The notes under the pieces were generated by a model. That model ran no database searches. It was not told the origin of the DNA and saw only the letters and a list, made by a program, of their open reading frames with translations. A DNA stretch of 34,869 nt from Akkermansia muciniphila (GTDB lineage: Bacteria; Verrucomicrobiota; Verrucomicrobiia; Verrucomicrobiales; Akkermansiaceae). This document shows, in pieces, positions 8,325-17,498 of this stretch. Location of the stretch: the NCBI GenBank assembly GCA_945862285.1, contig CAMAYN010000016.1, forward strand, positions 1-34,869, written 5' to 3'. Within the stretch, counting starts at the first letter, position 1; every line of letters begins with the position of its first letter. The position numbers and the translations under genes were made by a program.

Positions 8325-9683
8325 CTATTTTCCGATGCAAAATCGGCTAAAAATCACGCCAAGCAAGTCTTCTGTATCGATCTTACCGGCGATTTCTCCC
8401 AGCGCTTCCATTGCTTCACGGAGTTCAATGCTAACCAGGGCAAGATCTGCATTTTCTTCGAGCATCGCTATCGCATGATCCAAGGCAGCATGGGCGCGCT
8501 GCAAGCAATCTTGGTGGCGTGCATTAATGGCGATTATACTCGCACCAGAATCAAAAGCATGCGTTTGCGCAATTTGACGAATCGCAGCTTCCACCTCTGA
8601 AAAACCTTCATCCGTGAGGCATGAGAAACGAATCACTTCCGCGTGTTTTTGCCATGATGGATGGATGCCGAGGTCCACTTTGTTGAGCAAAAAAATTTGT
8701 TGCTGAGCTTGTTCCGACTCTGGAAGTTCGGCAGGCGCGATGCTCGTGGCATCAAATACATTGATGACGAGGTCGGCCTGGTCGCGCTCTACCGAACTTC
8801 GGCGAATCCCTTCCGCTTCGATGGCGTCAGCTGGCTGATCTCTCATTCCTGCGGTATCGATTAAACGCAGCAAAACACCACCGATGTTTGCGGCTTCCTC
8901 TAACGTATCACGCGTGGTGCCCGCTAGGTCACTGACGATGGCACGATCAAAGCCGAGCAAGCGATTGAGCAAACTTGACTTCCCGGTATTGGGCGCTCCA
9001 GAAATGACGGTGCGTATGCCATCGCGTAAAATGCGCCCACGCCCTGCGGTAGCCAAGAGAGAAATCAAGCCGTGATTCACTTTTTGCAGGCGTGAGAGAA
9101 GTGCTCTTCCCACATCCGGGCTAATATCCTCATCAGGGAAATCGATATAGGCTTCGATGTGCGCTAGAGTCTCCAGAATCTCATTGCGTAAAGACTCCGT
9201 TTTTTGACCGAGGTGCCCTTGGCGTTGCTGATGCGCGGCGCGCATGGCTTGTTCCGTCCGCGCGGAAATGAGATCCATGACGGCTTCCGCCTGCGTCAAA
9301 TCGAGCTTACCGTTGAGAAATGCTTGCCGGGTAAACTCTCCCGGCTCTGCCAAACGGGCACCGCAAGCTAATGCCCGCTGGAGTAACCGACTCATGACCA
9401 AAGAACCACCGTGGCCAGCAAACTCGCAAGTGTTTTCTCCTGTATAACTCCGCGGCGCTTGGAAAAAGGTGAACAATGTTTCATCGATCAACTCGCCCTC
9501 ATGATCATACACATGGCACAACGAGGCGACACGCGCCGAAATCTTTGCGGCACGACCATGGGTCATACTGGCAGCAATCGCAAGCGCATCAGGCCCCGAG
9601 ATCCGCAACAGACCCACGGCAGCAGATCCTGGCGCGGTTGCTATTGCGGCGATCGTTTCGCCTGCCGAATGAAATAAGTTCAT
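8325..9683 (-). CDS. mnmE: tRNA uridine-5-carboxymethylaminomethyl GTPase MnmE (TrmE)
   Basis: A GTPase that works with MnmG to modify the wobble uridine (U34) of certain tRNAs. The track ORF starts at 9809, but family alignment puts the start at the ATG at 9683 (MNLFHSAGETIAAIATAPGS), giving 452 aa, the usual length. The N-terminal folate-binding domain is followed by a helical domain with an inserted G domain: G1 GAPNTGKSSLLN, G2 TTRDTLEE, G3 DTAGMRD, G4 NKVD. The C-terminus ends FSRFCIGK, carrying the conserved CIGK motif with the functional cysteine. The product is complete. The upstream gene ends 58 bp before the start. Confidence 0.97.
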   Translation of the reverse strand: MNLFHSAGETIAAIATAPGSAAVGLLRISGPDALAIAASMTHGRAAKISARVASLCHVYDHEGELIDETLFTFFQAPRSYTGENTCEFAGHGGSLVMSRLLQRALACGARLAEPGEFTRQAFLNGKLDLTQAEAVMDLISARTEQAMRAAHQQRQGHLGQKTESLRNEILETLAHIEAYIDFPDEDISPDVGRALLSRLQKVNHGLISLLATAGRGRILRDGIRTVISGAPNTGKSSLLNRLLGFDRAIVSDLAGTTRDTLEEAANIGGVLLRLIDTAGMRDQPADAIEAEGIRRSSVERDQADLVINVFDATSIAPAELPESEQAQQQIFLLNKVDLGIHPSWQKHAEVIRFSCLTDEGFSEVEAAIRQIAQTHAFDSGASIIAINARHQDCLQRAHAALDHAIAMLEENADLALVSIELREAMEALGEIAGKIDTEDLLGVIFSRFCIGK

Positions 9684-9741
9684 GGAGGATTGGTGTGCAT
9701 CGTGCACGTCGATGGAGACATGACTTCGCGAACTTGAATCA

Positions 9742-11046
9742 TCATTGATCGCTACCCACGCCCTTGGTTTTTTCCTTCGTGGGCGGAATCTCATTGTTGA
9801 CCGATTCACTGCCTAAGCCTTCAAACTGCCACGTAACAAATTTTTTCAAGTGGATATTTTCCTCTCCCGCATACTCGAGTAAAACAGTGGCAGTCTCATA
9901 CTTCGTTTTACGGTTTTCTCCTTCAGCAAGATCGAGCTTTTGTAATGCCTTCGCTTCGGGGGAATCACGTTTCACAAATACAGTGAAGCGATCATCGCTG
10001 TGTCCCGGGTCACAGACAACGTATTTGAGAACGTCACTCTCTGCTACGTTCGAAGCGGAGAGGTGGTCTTTGATCAAAATCACACGAAATTTCTTTTGCT
10101 CCCCTTCTTTCCCTGCTTCAAAAAATTTCCGCAGTTCTTGAAAGCGAGTTTGCGCATACACATCCCAATCAAGCAGCATTCCTTGATCGGTTTTTTTAAA
10201 ATACGCTTGGATGGTTAAGCGCGGCATCATGAATTGATTCATATTGCCTAAACTCTCCGTCAATGGGTTGATTTTTTCTATCCCGTGAAGCATCTCGCTC
10301 GAAATCAATGGGCGGAAAAACCGCGTCATATCGATCTGCGTCTCACGATGGTAGGTCATGAGGAAGATGTTCGATTTCTTACTTTCACTATAATTGTGCA
10401 CAGGATAAAAACAATCTGCCGTGATGTACATGTCGCTCAAGACTTTTTCGCCATAGAGAGCACGGAGTCGATCCAGTGTGGCCGTGCCGCCTAAGACGTA
10501 TTTTGCTTTTTCCTCCGGCGACTGTGCTTGGAGAAATGCTTGTAACACCACCTGAGCATCGTCAACCCATGCTTTTTTGAAATACAAATCGGCTTTGTCT
10601 TCTTCGGTCTGAGGAGCGGACGATTCATCGAGCGCTTTGACTAAATTCTGATTATTGTTTTGATATCGATGCTCGCGGATTAATAACCATGCGCCGCCAC
10701 CGAGCACGATGAGCAATAGAACAATCAAGCCAATGAAAAAATAGAACCCCGATTTGTCTCGCGGATTTTCACTGCCAGAAGTCGCCACAGCGGCAACTGG
10801 TTCAGGCGTGGTAGGTGCCGGAATTTCTTCCGCACGAGGATGCGTTACATGCGGAATCTCCGGTTCGCTCGCCATGACAATAGGAGGATTTTCCACAACA
10901 GGAAGGGGCGTGACAGGCAGCGGTGGACTCGTTAGCGGAGTCCCACAATGCGGACACGGTGCCGTTGTTGGCGGCAAATGATAGGGAATATAAATAATCC
11001 CATTACATGCGTGACAATTGAATGATCGTTGTTGGGGGTTAGCCAT
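9742..11046 (-). CDS. Zinc-ribbon, single-pass membrane hypothetical protein
   Basis: A 434-aa protein with no family I can name. Residues 10 to 40 hold two Cys-x2-Cys pairs (CHAC and CPHC), a short zinc ribbon of the kind seen at the N-terminus of many PVC membrane proteins. A Pro-rich linker follows to about residue 95, then one transmembrane segment near residues 100 to 125 (YFFIGLIVLLLIVLGGGAW). The C-terminal roughly 300 residues are soluble alpha/beta, with no catalytic motif apparent. The predicted topology is cytoplasmic zinc ribbon and exported C-terminal domain. It lies just upstream of mnmE on the same strand with a 58-bp gap, so it may share a transcript. Confidence 0.8.
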   Translation of the reverse strand: MANPQQRSFNCHACNGIIYIPYHLPPTTAPCPHCGTPLTSPPLPVTPLPVVENPPIVMASEPEIPHVTHPRAEEIPAPTTPEPVAAVATSGSENPRDKSGFYFFIGLIVLLLIVLGGGAWLLIREHRYQNNNQNLVKALDESSAPQTEEDKADLYFKKAWVDDAQVVLQAFLQAQSPEEKAKYVLGGTATLDRLRALYGEKVLSDMYITADCFYPVHNYSESKKSNIFLMTYHRETQIDMTRFFRPLISSEMLHGIEKINPLTESLGNMNQFMMPRLTIQAYFKKTDQGMLLDWDVYAQTRFQELRKFFEAGKEGEQKKFRVILIKDHLSASNVAESDVLKYVVCDPGHSDDRFTVFVKRDSPEAKALQKLDLAEGENRKTKYETATVLLEYAGEENIHLKKFVTWQFEGLGSESVNNEIPPTKEKTKGVGSDQ

Positions 11047-11140
11047 AACGGGTGCAGCGTAGCTAAGAATGGCCTTTCGTCAATATGTAAGTCTTTTTCC
11101 TATCGATTCCTTTCATTTCGCTCGATTTACGCTATCGATC

Positions 11141-11770
11141 TCACACATTTGGCAGCAAACTCACATGCCTAGGAACTCCATGAAATGATTCGTTCAAGCC
11201 CAATCGCTTTGCCATGACTTCCACGGCACGACCGAGAAGATCCACATCACCGCGAGCATCGTGGCGACGCAGCGCACTGTCCGCCAAGCTAAGACGGGCT
11301 TTGACGTGATCGAGCGAATGCTTGATGCCGCGTTCCTTGCCAAATAGCATTTTGGAAATATGAATCGAATCAATACAAGAAATCTCACGCGTAGCTGCAC
11401 CCAGTCGCTCACTTGTGGCGGTGAGGAATTTCGAATCAAAACGCAAGCCATTGTGCGCAATCAGCGTGGATGATCCTACCCAGCGCGAAAAATCACAGAG
11501 CACCTGCCCCGGACGCGGCGCGCTCACCACGTCGCGATTGCTGATTCCCGTGTAACTTTGGATAAACGAAGAGATTGACTGCCGCGGTCTGGCGAAACTG
11601 AAAAAGGAATCTTCTTCGATCAATTTCCCTTGGAAAAATCGCACCGCCGCTATTTGAATCAGATCATCATACGCCGAGTCTAACCCCGTGGTTTCCAAGT
11701 CATAAATGACGTAGGTGGGGGGAGTTGTAGAGATTTCAGTATCGCTCATAGCAGCAAAACATTTCTCCAT
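11141..11770 (-). CDS. DEDDh 3'-5' exonuclease, DNA polymerase III epsilon-like
   Basis: A 209-aa exonuclease with all three Exo motifs: Exo I YDLETTG (Asp and Glu), Exo II HNGLRFD, and Exo III HDARGD ending in the DEDDh histidine and aspartate. Its role is 3'-5' removal of nucleotides from DNA or RNA ends, either in proofreading or as a free-standing nuclease. It has no polymerase, helicase or GIY-YIG fusion. The ATG at 11770 lies 3 nt after the asnS stop, so the two genes are almost certainly co-transcribed. A second ATG at 11749 (MSDTEIS) is an equally plausible start. I leave the symbol blank because DnaQ-like proteins are too diverse to assign as the replicative subunit. Confidence 0.88.
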   Translation of the reverse strand: MEKCFAAMSDTEISTTPPTYVIYDLETTGLDSAYDDLIQIAAVRFFQGKLIEEDSFFSFARPRQSISSFIQSYTGISNRDVVSAPRPGQVLCDFSRWVGSSTLIAHNGLRFDSKFLTATSERLGAATREISCIDSIHISKMLFGKERGIKHSLDHVKARLSLADSALRRHDARGDVDLLGRAVEVMAKRLGLNESFHGVPRHVSLLPNV

Positions 11771-11773
11771 GGA

Positions 11774-13135
11774 TTAAAACTCACAAGTCCCCGGCGTGCG
11801 CGCAAAGGGAATGACATCGCGGATGTTCGCCATGCCCGTGGCAAACATCAACATACGCTCAAATCCTAATCCAAATCCCGCATGCGGCACACTGCCGTAG
11901 CGACGCAAATCCACATACCACCAATAATCCTCGGGGCTCAAGTTGTGATGCACCATATTCGCTAACAAAACATCCAAGCGCTCTTCCCGCTGGCTGCCGC
12001 CGACGATTTCGCCAATCCCCGGCACCAGCACGTCCATGGCCGTCACGGTCTTGCCATCATCATTGAGACGCATATAAAAGGGCTTAATTTCCTTGGGATA
12101 ATTAAATACCGTAGTCGGCTTTTTAAAATATTCCTCCGTGAGCCAGCGCTCATGCTCACTTTGCAAATTCAAGCCATATTCTACCGGGTATTGAAAGGTT
12201 TTGCCGCTCTTTTTCAGCAGCTCCACCGCTTCTGTGTAGGTCACGCGTTCAAACGCACGACTCGCCACAAATTCCAACCGCTGCCGCAGCTCCTTATCCA
12301 CAAATTTTTCGAAAATCGCCAAATCCCCCTCGTTTTTATCCAAGGTCTGCTGCACCAGATATTTTACCAATGCCTCGGCAAGATCCATATCGCCAGCGAG
12401 ATCGCAGAATGCCACTTCTGGCTCAATCATCCAAAACTCCGCCGCATGGCGCGAGGTGTTAGAATTCTCTGCACGAAACGTCGGCCCAAAGGTATAAATA
12501 TTGGATAATGCGCAGGCAAACGTTTCTCCTTCCAGTTGTCCGCTCACCGTGAGATACGCTCGTTTGTTGAAAAAATCTTCGGCATCTTTCGCGATTTTAT
12601 CATCGGGCAAAGTCGTCACCCGAAACATCTCGCCCGCACCTTCGCAATCGCTCGCCGTGATGATGGGCGTGTGCACGTAGGTGAAATCGCGCTCTTGGAA
12701 AAATTGATGAATCCAATACGCCATCCGACTGCGCATGCGAAACACCGCTCCATGGAGGTTTGTTCGTGGTCGCAAGTGGGAAATCCCGCGCAAAAACTCC
12801 AAGCTGTGGCCTTTTTTCTGCAAGGGGTAATCCTGCGGCACCTCGCCAATTAGCCGAACACTCGTCGCCTGCATTTCCCATTTTTGCCCCTGCGCGGGCG
12901 AGGCGATGAGCCGTCCACGAATTTCCACTGAGGCACCGGTGAGCATACGTTCTACATCCTCATATCCGGGGATTCCGGCATCCGCCACCACTTGGAGATT
13001 GGCCAGACATGTGCCGTCATTGATTTCTAGGAAAGAAAATGCCTTAGAATCACGCCGAGTCCGCACCCAGCCTGCTACTGTGACATCCGCCATCTCCACC
13101 TCGCTCGATAATACGCGCTTGATTAAACTTCGCAT
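11774..13135 (-). CDS. asnS: Asparagine--tRNA ligase
   Basis: Class II aminoacyl-tRNA synthetase that charges tRNA-Asn. The start at ATG 13135 ([12 protein letters not shown]) gives 453 aa; the track start at 13171 adds an unlikely basic extension. The N-terminal OB-fold anticodon-binding domain ([21 protein letters not shown]) is followed by the class II core: [16 protein letters not shown] (motif 1 region), [22 protein letters not shown] (motif 2) and [15 protein letters not shown] (motif 3). The Asn-type C-terminus [13 protein letters not shown] distinguishes it from aspartyl enzymes. Having a dedicated AsnRS means the tRNA-dependent amidation route is not essential for Asn-tRNA here. Confidence 0.97.
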   Translation of the reverse strand: MRSLIKRVLSSEVEMADVTVAGWVRTRRDSKAFSFLEINDGTCLANLQVVADAGIPGYEDVERMLTGASVEIRGRLIASPAQGQKWEMQATSVRLIGEVPQDYPLQKKGHSLEFLRGISHLRPRTNLHGAVFRMRSRMAYWIHQFFQERDFTYVHTPIITASDCEGAGEMFRVTTLPDDKIAKDAEDFFNKRAYLTVSGQLEGETFACALSNIYTFGPTFRAENSNTSRHAAEFWMIEPEVAFCDLAGDMDLAEALVKYLVQQTLDKNEGDLAIFEKFVDKELRQRLEFVASRAFERVTYTEAVELLKKSGKTFQYPVEYGLNLQSEHERWLTEEYFKKPTTVFNYPKEIKPFYMRLNDDGKTVTAMDVLVPGIGEIVGGSQREERLDVLLANMVHHNLSPEDYWWYVDLRRYGSVPHAGFGLGFERMLMFATGMANIRDVIPFARTPGTCEF

Positions 13136-13193
13136 GGCGAAATGCTTAAACCGTCCCCTGCCGCATGTCAATCAAGGCATCACGATAGATTCA

Positions 13194-13658
13194 TCATCGA
13201 TGATTAAATCGCGCCATTTCCCGTGCGGCTTCTCGTAACTCGACTTTTTCCTTCAAATCATGCCGCTGGTCACCGTGGGTTTTCCCTTTGCCGACGCCAA
13301 TTTCAACTTTGACTTTGTCGTTTTTCCAATACATCCGCAGCAGGGGCAGGGATGATCCTTTGACGGCGGTGGCGTGCTCAAGCTTGAGAATTTCGCGCTT
13401 ATGCAATAGCAGTCGGCGCGGTCGCTTGGACTCGTGCTGAAACCACACACCAGCGGTTTCCCAGGGTTGAATGTCGCAGCCATAAAGGAAAAGCTGTCCT
13501 TTATCAACGCGGGCAAAGGCATCGGAAATATTGATTTTCCCGGCTCGGATCGATTTCACTTCCGTGCCGCGTAACTCGATACCTGCCTCGTATTTTTCAC
13601 CAATATGAAAATCTCGCCCCGCTTTTCGGTTCGTTGCAATGTCCTTAGGTGCGCTCAT
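13194..13658 (-). CDS. smpB: SsrA-binding protein SmpB
   Basis: The tmRNA partner for ribosome rescue by trans-translation. The 154-aa length matches the family. Recognisable blocks include NRKAGRDFHIGEKYEAGIEL at the start, GTEVKSIRAGK, the SDAFARVDKGQLFLYG core, and the basic C-terminal tail GKGKTHGDQRHDLKE that enters the decoding site. The start at 13658 agrees with the family. It is followed by asnS after 58 bp on the same strand and preceded by rpoZ across a similar gap. The ssrA gene itself was not found in this window. Confidence 0.97.
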   Translation of the reverse strand: MSAPKDIATNRKAGRDFHIGEKYEAGIELRGTEVKSIRAGKINISDAFARVDKGQLFLYGCDIQPWETAGVWFQHESKRPRRLLLHKREILKLEHATAVKGSSLPLLRMYWKNDKVKVEIGVGKGKTHGDQRHDLKEKVELREAAREMARFNHR

Positions 13659-13716
13659 GGCACGAAGATGGGGCTATTTCTATGGATGGCGGTCAGATCG
13701 ATCAAAGCGACCAAAA

Positions 13717-13986
13717 TTAGATCAAGGGGATTTCTCGAAGTTTGATTTTACCCTCAATAATTTCCGTTAGTGCAATGTCGGCAGCTCCCATGCTTGGAAC
13801 CGTTGGAATTAAAGGAGAGCGTCCGCTGTTAAGCTGGCGAACTCTTTTGGAAACAAGGTTGATGAGCTTCTGCGGATCATCGATAATTTCTGCTGCTTTG
13901 GTGACGAGATCGCTTTTCATAGGAAGATTCGAGTAGCGGTAATCAGACTTCGGCGTTTCAAAAGGTAAAATATTGTCGATAGACAT
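13717..13986 (-). CDS. rpoZ: RNA polymerase omega subunit (RpoZ/Rpb6-like)
   Basis: A small subunit that helps assemble the beta-prime subunit of RNA polymerase. The core KLINLVSKRVRQLNSGRSPL followed by MGAADIALTEIIEGKI matches the omega/Rpb6 fold as found in Verrucomicrobiota. I choose the ATG at 13986 (MSIDNILPFETPKS, 89 aa) over the track start at 14031; an inner ATG at 13920 (MKSDLVTKAAEI) would also preserve the fold. It lies upstream of smpB on the same strand. The assignment rests on the conserved helix motif and length, so it is good but not as certain as its neighbours. Confidence 0.82.
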   Translation of the reverse strand: MSIDNILPFETPKSDYRYSNLPMKSDLVTKAAEIIDDPQKLINLVSKRVRQLNSGRSPLIPTVPSMGAADIALTEIIEGKIKLREIPLI

Positions 13987-14192
13987 AGGAGAAACGTCGA
14001 TGAAGAAAATCGCGGATGGGTGAGACAACATTTAATTCCGATATTGGCAAGCACAAAATCGATTATTTTTTAAAATTTTTTGTTCGGGATGCTTGATATC
14101 AATTCGATTGATAGAAAATGCCAGCAAATGAAGTAAATGATTGCGAATTTGCTAGGTAATCCGTCGGCAAATACTACTTTACGACATTTTTC

Positions 14193-15605
14193 ATGAAACA
14201 TCTGACTTTTTTCCTTCCCGTTCTATTCGCCACGTCACTACTGCCGAGCCATGCACAGGATGGCGAGCAACTCTACGGACTCTATTGCAGCGCATGCCAT
14301 GGAGCGGATGGCAAAGGCGGCGGCAATGGCACCTTGCCACCACTCGCCGGCAGCGATTGGATTCATGGTAATGCGAAACGCACCATTGCGATTGTTCTAA
14401 AAGGACTTCACGGCCCCGTTCAAGTCGCTGGCAAATCCTATAATTTGGAGATGCCCCCGCAGGAGGATTCTCTCACCGAGCAAAACATCACCGCCATTCT
14501 GAATTATGTCCACAAGGCATGGGGAAACAAAGGGCAAGATGTTAAGATTGACATGGTGCGGGTAACGAAATCGGAATATGCTGACCGTAAGAAGCCATGG
14601 ACTGCAGATGAAATCCTCAAAATCTTTCCCCTAGAAAAAAAAGCTACCTTTCTCAACAATCTCACTTCCCAAGTCTATAAAGGAAATTGGGATAAACTCC
14701 CTGATTTCTCGAAGTCCAAGGCAGAAAACATCGAGGAAGAACACAGTGGCATCATCGATATTAAACTTGCTGAACTCAAAGAAAACTACGCCATCGTTTG
14801 GCAAGGCGACTTCATGGCACCTAAAACGGCGGAATATGAATTCGTCATCTTCGTGGATGACGCGGGACGCCTGATTTTCGATAAAAAAACGGTAGCCGAA
14901 GTGAACGGCATTGGCCCCGCAGCGGAAGGGCGTGCTGGACGCGGCAAAGTAAAACTAAAATCTGGCCCGAATCCCATCCGTCTCGAATACATGCAACAAG
15001 CCGGCGAGCAATCCTTCACCATCGGCTGGCGGCAAGTGGGCACCAAGAACTGGACATGGATCTCTGCCGATCGCCCACCAGGGAAACAAGGCCCTGACCC
15101 GATTATGCTCATTCCTTCAGCGGGGAAAACAGTCATCTATCGGAATTTCATCAAAGGCGTCAGCGCCCGAGCCATCGGCTTTGGCTTCCCCGGAAAAGTC
15201 AACCTCGCCTACTCCGCCGACCACCTCGCACCCGAACTAATCTGGTCAGGTGATTTTATCGATGCCAGCAAACATTGGGTCAATCGCGGCCAAGGCAGCC
15301 AGTCACCCGCAAGCAAGGACGTACATCAACTCACGACGCAAAAAATTTACCCACCCAGCGCCAAGTTTAAAGGCTACACCTTAGATCCCAAAGGCAATCC
15401 CACATTTCATATTCAATCAGAAAGCTTCACCATCACCGATGCATGGAAACCCGGCGCCGACAATACCCTCATACGCACCATGACCATGACCAGAGGATCC
15501 ACGCCGATTGAAATCGATCTCAGTAAATCCAAAACCGTCACCCCGCAGAATTCCGTTACCCTCAAGCCCAATTCACCTACGGAAATCATTTACAAATTGA
15601 AATAA
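14193..15605 (+). CDS. Secreted cytochrome c with C-terminal PA14-like domain
   Basis: A 470-aa exported protein. A signal peptide (MKHLTFFLPVLFATSLLPSHAQ) is followed by a class I cytochrome c domain with haem site CSACH (C32, C35, H36) and a probable sixth-ligand Met in NLEMPPQ (about M87). Residues about 165 to 290 look like a PA14 or related carbohydrate-contact domain, with YEFVIFVDDAGRLIFDKKTV and PNPIRLEYMQQAGEQSFTIGW. The remaining C-terminal region is beta-rich. In PVC bacteria such fusions usually accompany secreted dehydrogenases for sugar or polysaccharide breakdown. The propeller protein encoded 48 bp downstream is the obvious partner. The start codon follows an AT-rich leader without a Shine-Dalgarno sequence. 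Confidence 0.85.
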   Translation: MKHLTFFLPVLFATSLLPSHAQDGEQLYGLYCSACHGADGKGGGNGTLPPLAGSDWIHGNAKRTIAIVLKGLHGPVQVAGKSYNLEMPPQEDSLTEQNITAILNYVHKAWGNKGQDVKIDMVRVTKSEYADRKKPWTADEILKIFPLEKKATFLNNLTSQVYKGNWDKLPDFSKSKAENIEEEHSGIIDIKLAELKENYAIVWQGDFMAPKTAEYEFVIFVDDAGRLIFDKKTVAEVNGIGPAAEGRAGRGKVKLKSGPNPIRLEYMQQAGEQSFTIGWRQVGTKNWTWISADRPPGKQGPDPIMLIPSAGKTVIYRNFIKGVSARAIGFGFPGKVNLAYSADHLAPELIWSGDFIDASKHWVNRGQGSQSPASKDVHQLTTQKIYPPSAKFKGYTLDPKGNPTFHIQSESFTITDAWKPGADNTLIRTMTMTRGSTPIEIDLSKSKTVTPQNSVTLKPNSPTEIIYKLK

Positions 15606-15653
15606 CTCGATTTCTGAAACTTCGTCCTATTTTCCTTTTAAACGAAAAATTTT

Positions 15654-17093
15654 ATGCGTCCTTATATCCTCTCCGCACTGCTCACCAGCCAGATTTTTGC
15701 AGCATCTCCGAACCAATCCGAATATTATAAAATCGAGCCAATCCCCCTTCCCGAAGGCGAAGTCATGGAAATCGGCTCCATTGCCCTGATGCCGAACGAT
15801 CGCGTCGCCGTCACCACCCGCCGTGGCGACTTGTGGATTTGCGACGGTGCTTACGGTGATGATCTCAAAAAGGTCAAATGGACTCGCTTTGCCCACGGAC
15901 TCCACGAACCGCTAGGCATGTTCTGGAAAGATGATTCCCTTTACCTAACGCAACGCGCCGAATTCTCTCGCATTAAAGATACCGATAAAGACGGCATAGC
16001 TGACTCCTTTGAAACCATCAACGCCGACTGGGGTATCAATGGCGATTACCACGAATACGCTTTCGGCACCCCGCCGGACAAAAACGGCGATGTCTGGATC
16101 ACCCTCTGCCTCACCGGCTCATTCAATGCTGATAGCGATTGGCGCGGCTGGACGGTAAGGATCACACCCGATGGCAAGATGATTCCTACATGCAGCGGCA
16201 TTCGCTCCCCCGGCGGCATTGGTTTCAATGCCGAAGGCGATGTTTTCTATACCGATAACCAAGGCACATGGAATGGCTCATCGTCGCTGAAATGGCTCAA
16301 GCCCGGATCATTTCAAGGCAATCCGACTGCCAATAAATTTCATAAACTCGCCAACTTACCCGCACCGCCCGAGCCACTTGATGGCTCACGCCCCATGGTA
16401 GAACACATCAAAAACCCCAACTACCTTCCGCCTGCCGTATTTCTTCCCCACGGCAAAGTTGGCCAATCCCCCACCGCCATTGAGCCAGATCTTTCCCAAG
16501 GGAAATTCGGCCCGTGGGCAGGTCAACTCTACGTGGGCGAACAGACGCACTCCCAAGTGCAACGCGTATTCCTCGAAAAAATCAACGGCCACTACCAAGG
16601 CGCGGTATTTCACCTGCTGGAAGGCTTCCAATGTGGCATCATCCCCACCAAGCTCGACCCACGCGGCATCATGTTTGTCGGCGGGTCCAACCGCGGCTGG
16701 GGCTCACGCGGCAACCAGCCCTTTAACTTCGAGCGCGTCAAATGGACGGGGAAAACACCCTTCGAAATCCTCACCATGAAGGCCGAGCCAGATGGCTTCA
16801 CCCTTACCTTTACCGAAGAAGCCGGCGCCTCCGCAGGCGACCCCGCATCCTATTCGATGAGCGCTTGGACATACATTCTCCAATCAAAATACGGCTCCCC
16901 CGAAGTAGATCAAGCAACGCCTACCATCAAGTCCGCCACCCTCAGTACCGATAAAAAATCCGTTCGCCTCACCATCGACGGGCTCGTCCGCGGCCACGTT
17001 CATCACCTGAAGGCGAATCAAGTCAAATCTGCCAAAGGGAGCTCGCTCTGGCACTCCGATGCCTATTACACTCTGAACAACATACCGAAATAA
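15654..17093 (+). CDS. Secreted PVC-type beta-propeller dehydrogenase-like protein
   Basis: A 479-aa protein with a signal peptide (cleavage near IFAAS) and blade-like repeats typical of the PVC glucose/sorbosone-dehydrogenase-like propeller group (TIGR02604/DUF7133 region). Visible motifs are IALMPNDRVAVTTRRGDLWI, the propeller element TDKDGIADSFETI, the loop IRSPGGIGFNAEGDVFYTDN, and PRGIMFVGGSNRGWG. It has no CxxCH motif of its own, so electrons would have to pass to a separate cytochrome, such as the product of the gene 48 bp upstream. The substrate is unknown; a sugar or sugar acid is an inference from the fold. Confidence 0.85.
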   Translation: MRPYILSALLTSQIFAASPNQSEYYKIEPIPLPEGEVMEIGSIALMPNDRVAVTTRRGDLWICDGAYGDDLKKVKWTRFAHGLHEPLGMFWKDDSLYLTQRAEFSRIKDTDKDGIADSFETINADWGINGDYHEYAFGTPPDKNGDVWITLCLTGSFNADSDWRGWTVRITPDGKMIPTCSGIRSPGGIGFNAEGDVFYTDNQGTWNGSSSLKWLKPGSFQGNPTANKFHKLANLPAPPEPLDGSRPMVEHIKNPNYLPPAVFLPHGKVGQSPTAIEPDLSQGKFGPWAGQLYVGEQTHSQVQRVFLEKINGHYQGAVFHLLEGFQCGIIPTKLDPRGIMFVGGSNRGWGSRGNQPFNFERVKWTGKTPFEILTMKAEPDGFTLTFTEEAGASAGDPASYSMSAWTYILQSKYGSPEVDQATPTIKSATLSTDKKSVRLTIDGLVRGHVHHLKANQVKSAKGSSLWHSDAYYTLNNIPK

Positions 17094-17150
17094 TTACGCT
17101 TGTTTTCTCCATGCTAGTTAGAAAAGGAGCTTGATTGTCTACAGGAGGCA

Positions 17151-17203
17151 CCTTTTTTGCCCAAAAAGGCACTTCGGCGGCCTTTTTTCGCCAGAAAGTG
17201 CCT
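17151..17203. other. Two adjacent T-rich hairpins at the head of a tandem repeat
   Basis: A first perfect hairpin, CCTTTTT-TGCCC-AAAAAGG (17151-17169), is followed by a longer stem with arms AGGCACTT (17167-17174) and AAGTGCCT (17196-17203), which also encloses a smaller GGCG/CGCC pair. The two structures share bases and could be alternative folds. The region lies about 60 bp after the propeller stop, so it may end that transcript, though the T runs lie inside stems and loops and not after the stem as in a standard intrinsic terminator. Confidence 0.55.
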
Positions 17204-17388
17204 AGGCAAGTATGGAGGAGGCATGCCCATGCATGGAGGGACTATGCCGATGTGCGTAGGAGCGATGCCCATGTCTGTAGAATACATCGGCAACTACGTA
17301 GAGGAATCGGCGATGTTCAGAGGACAAGTGGCAAGGGGCGGAAGAGGCATGGGCAACCTCGTGAGGGCGAGTCCCAAGTGTGTAGGCA
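17200..17388. repeat. Degenerate 21-bp tandem repeat array, nine units
   Basis: Nine consecutive 21-bp units with no length change. The shared core is ATGsCCATGTnyGTAGGAG, strongest in units 2 to 4 (17221-17283). On the plus strand the array is open in the frame of a possible TTG-started ORF 17157-17432, giving heptapeptides such as MPMHGGT, MPMCVGA and MPMSVEY. I do not call that ORF a gene: it uses a weak start, has no domain, and its composition is explained by the repeat. The remaining DNA from 17389 to 17498 continues with loose echoes (GTTTGTAGAGGGATC) and no gene. CRISPR is excluded because there are no spacers. Confidence 0.78.
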
Positions 17389-17498
17389 AGAGGAAAAAGC
17401 CCGTTTGTAGAGGGATCAGGCTCGCCCGGTAGGTCAGCACTCACTCCAATCAATCGCAAAAAATCGGAAAGTCCGCTGGATTTTTTCGCGAAGTTGCT

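Noticed and set aside
17200-17388. CRISPR array
   Set aside because: Units are contiguous and degenerate with no spacers, and no cas gene is in the window. The same applies at 28531-28803.
17157-17432. 91-aa ORF with heptad repeats
   Set aside because: TTG start, no domain, and composition fully explained by the 21-bp array; kept as a repeat feature rather than a gene.
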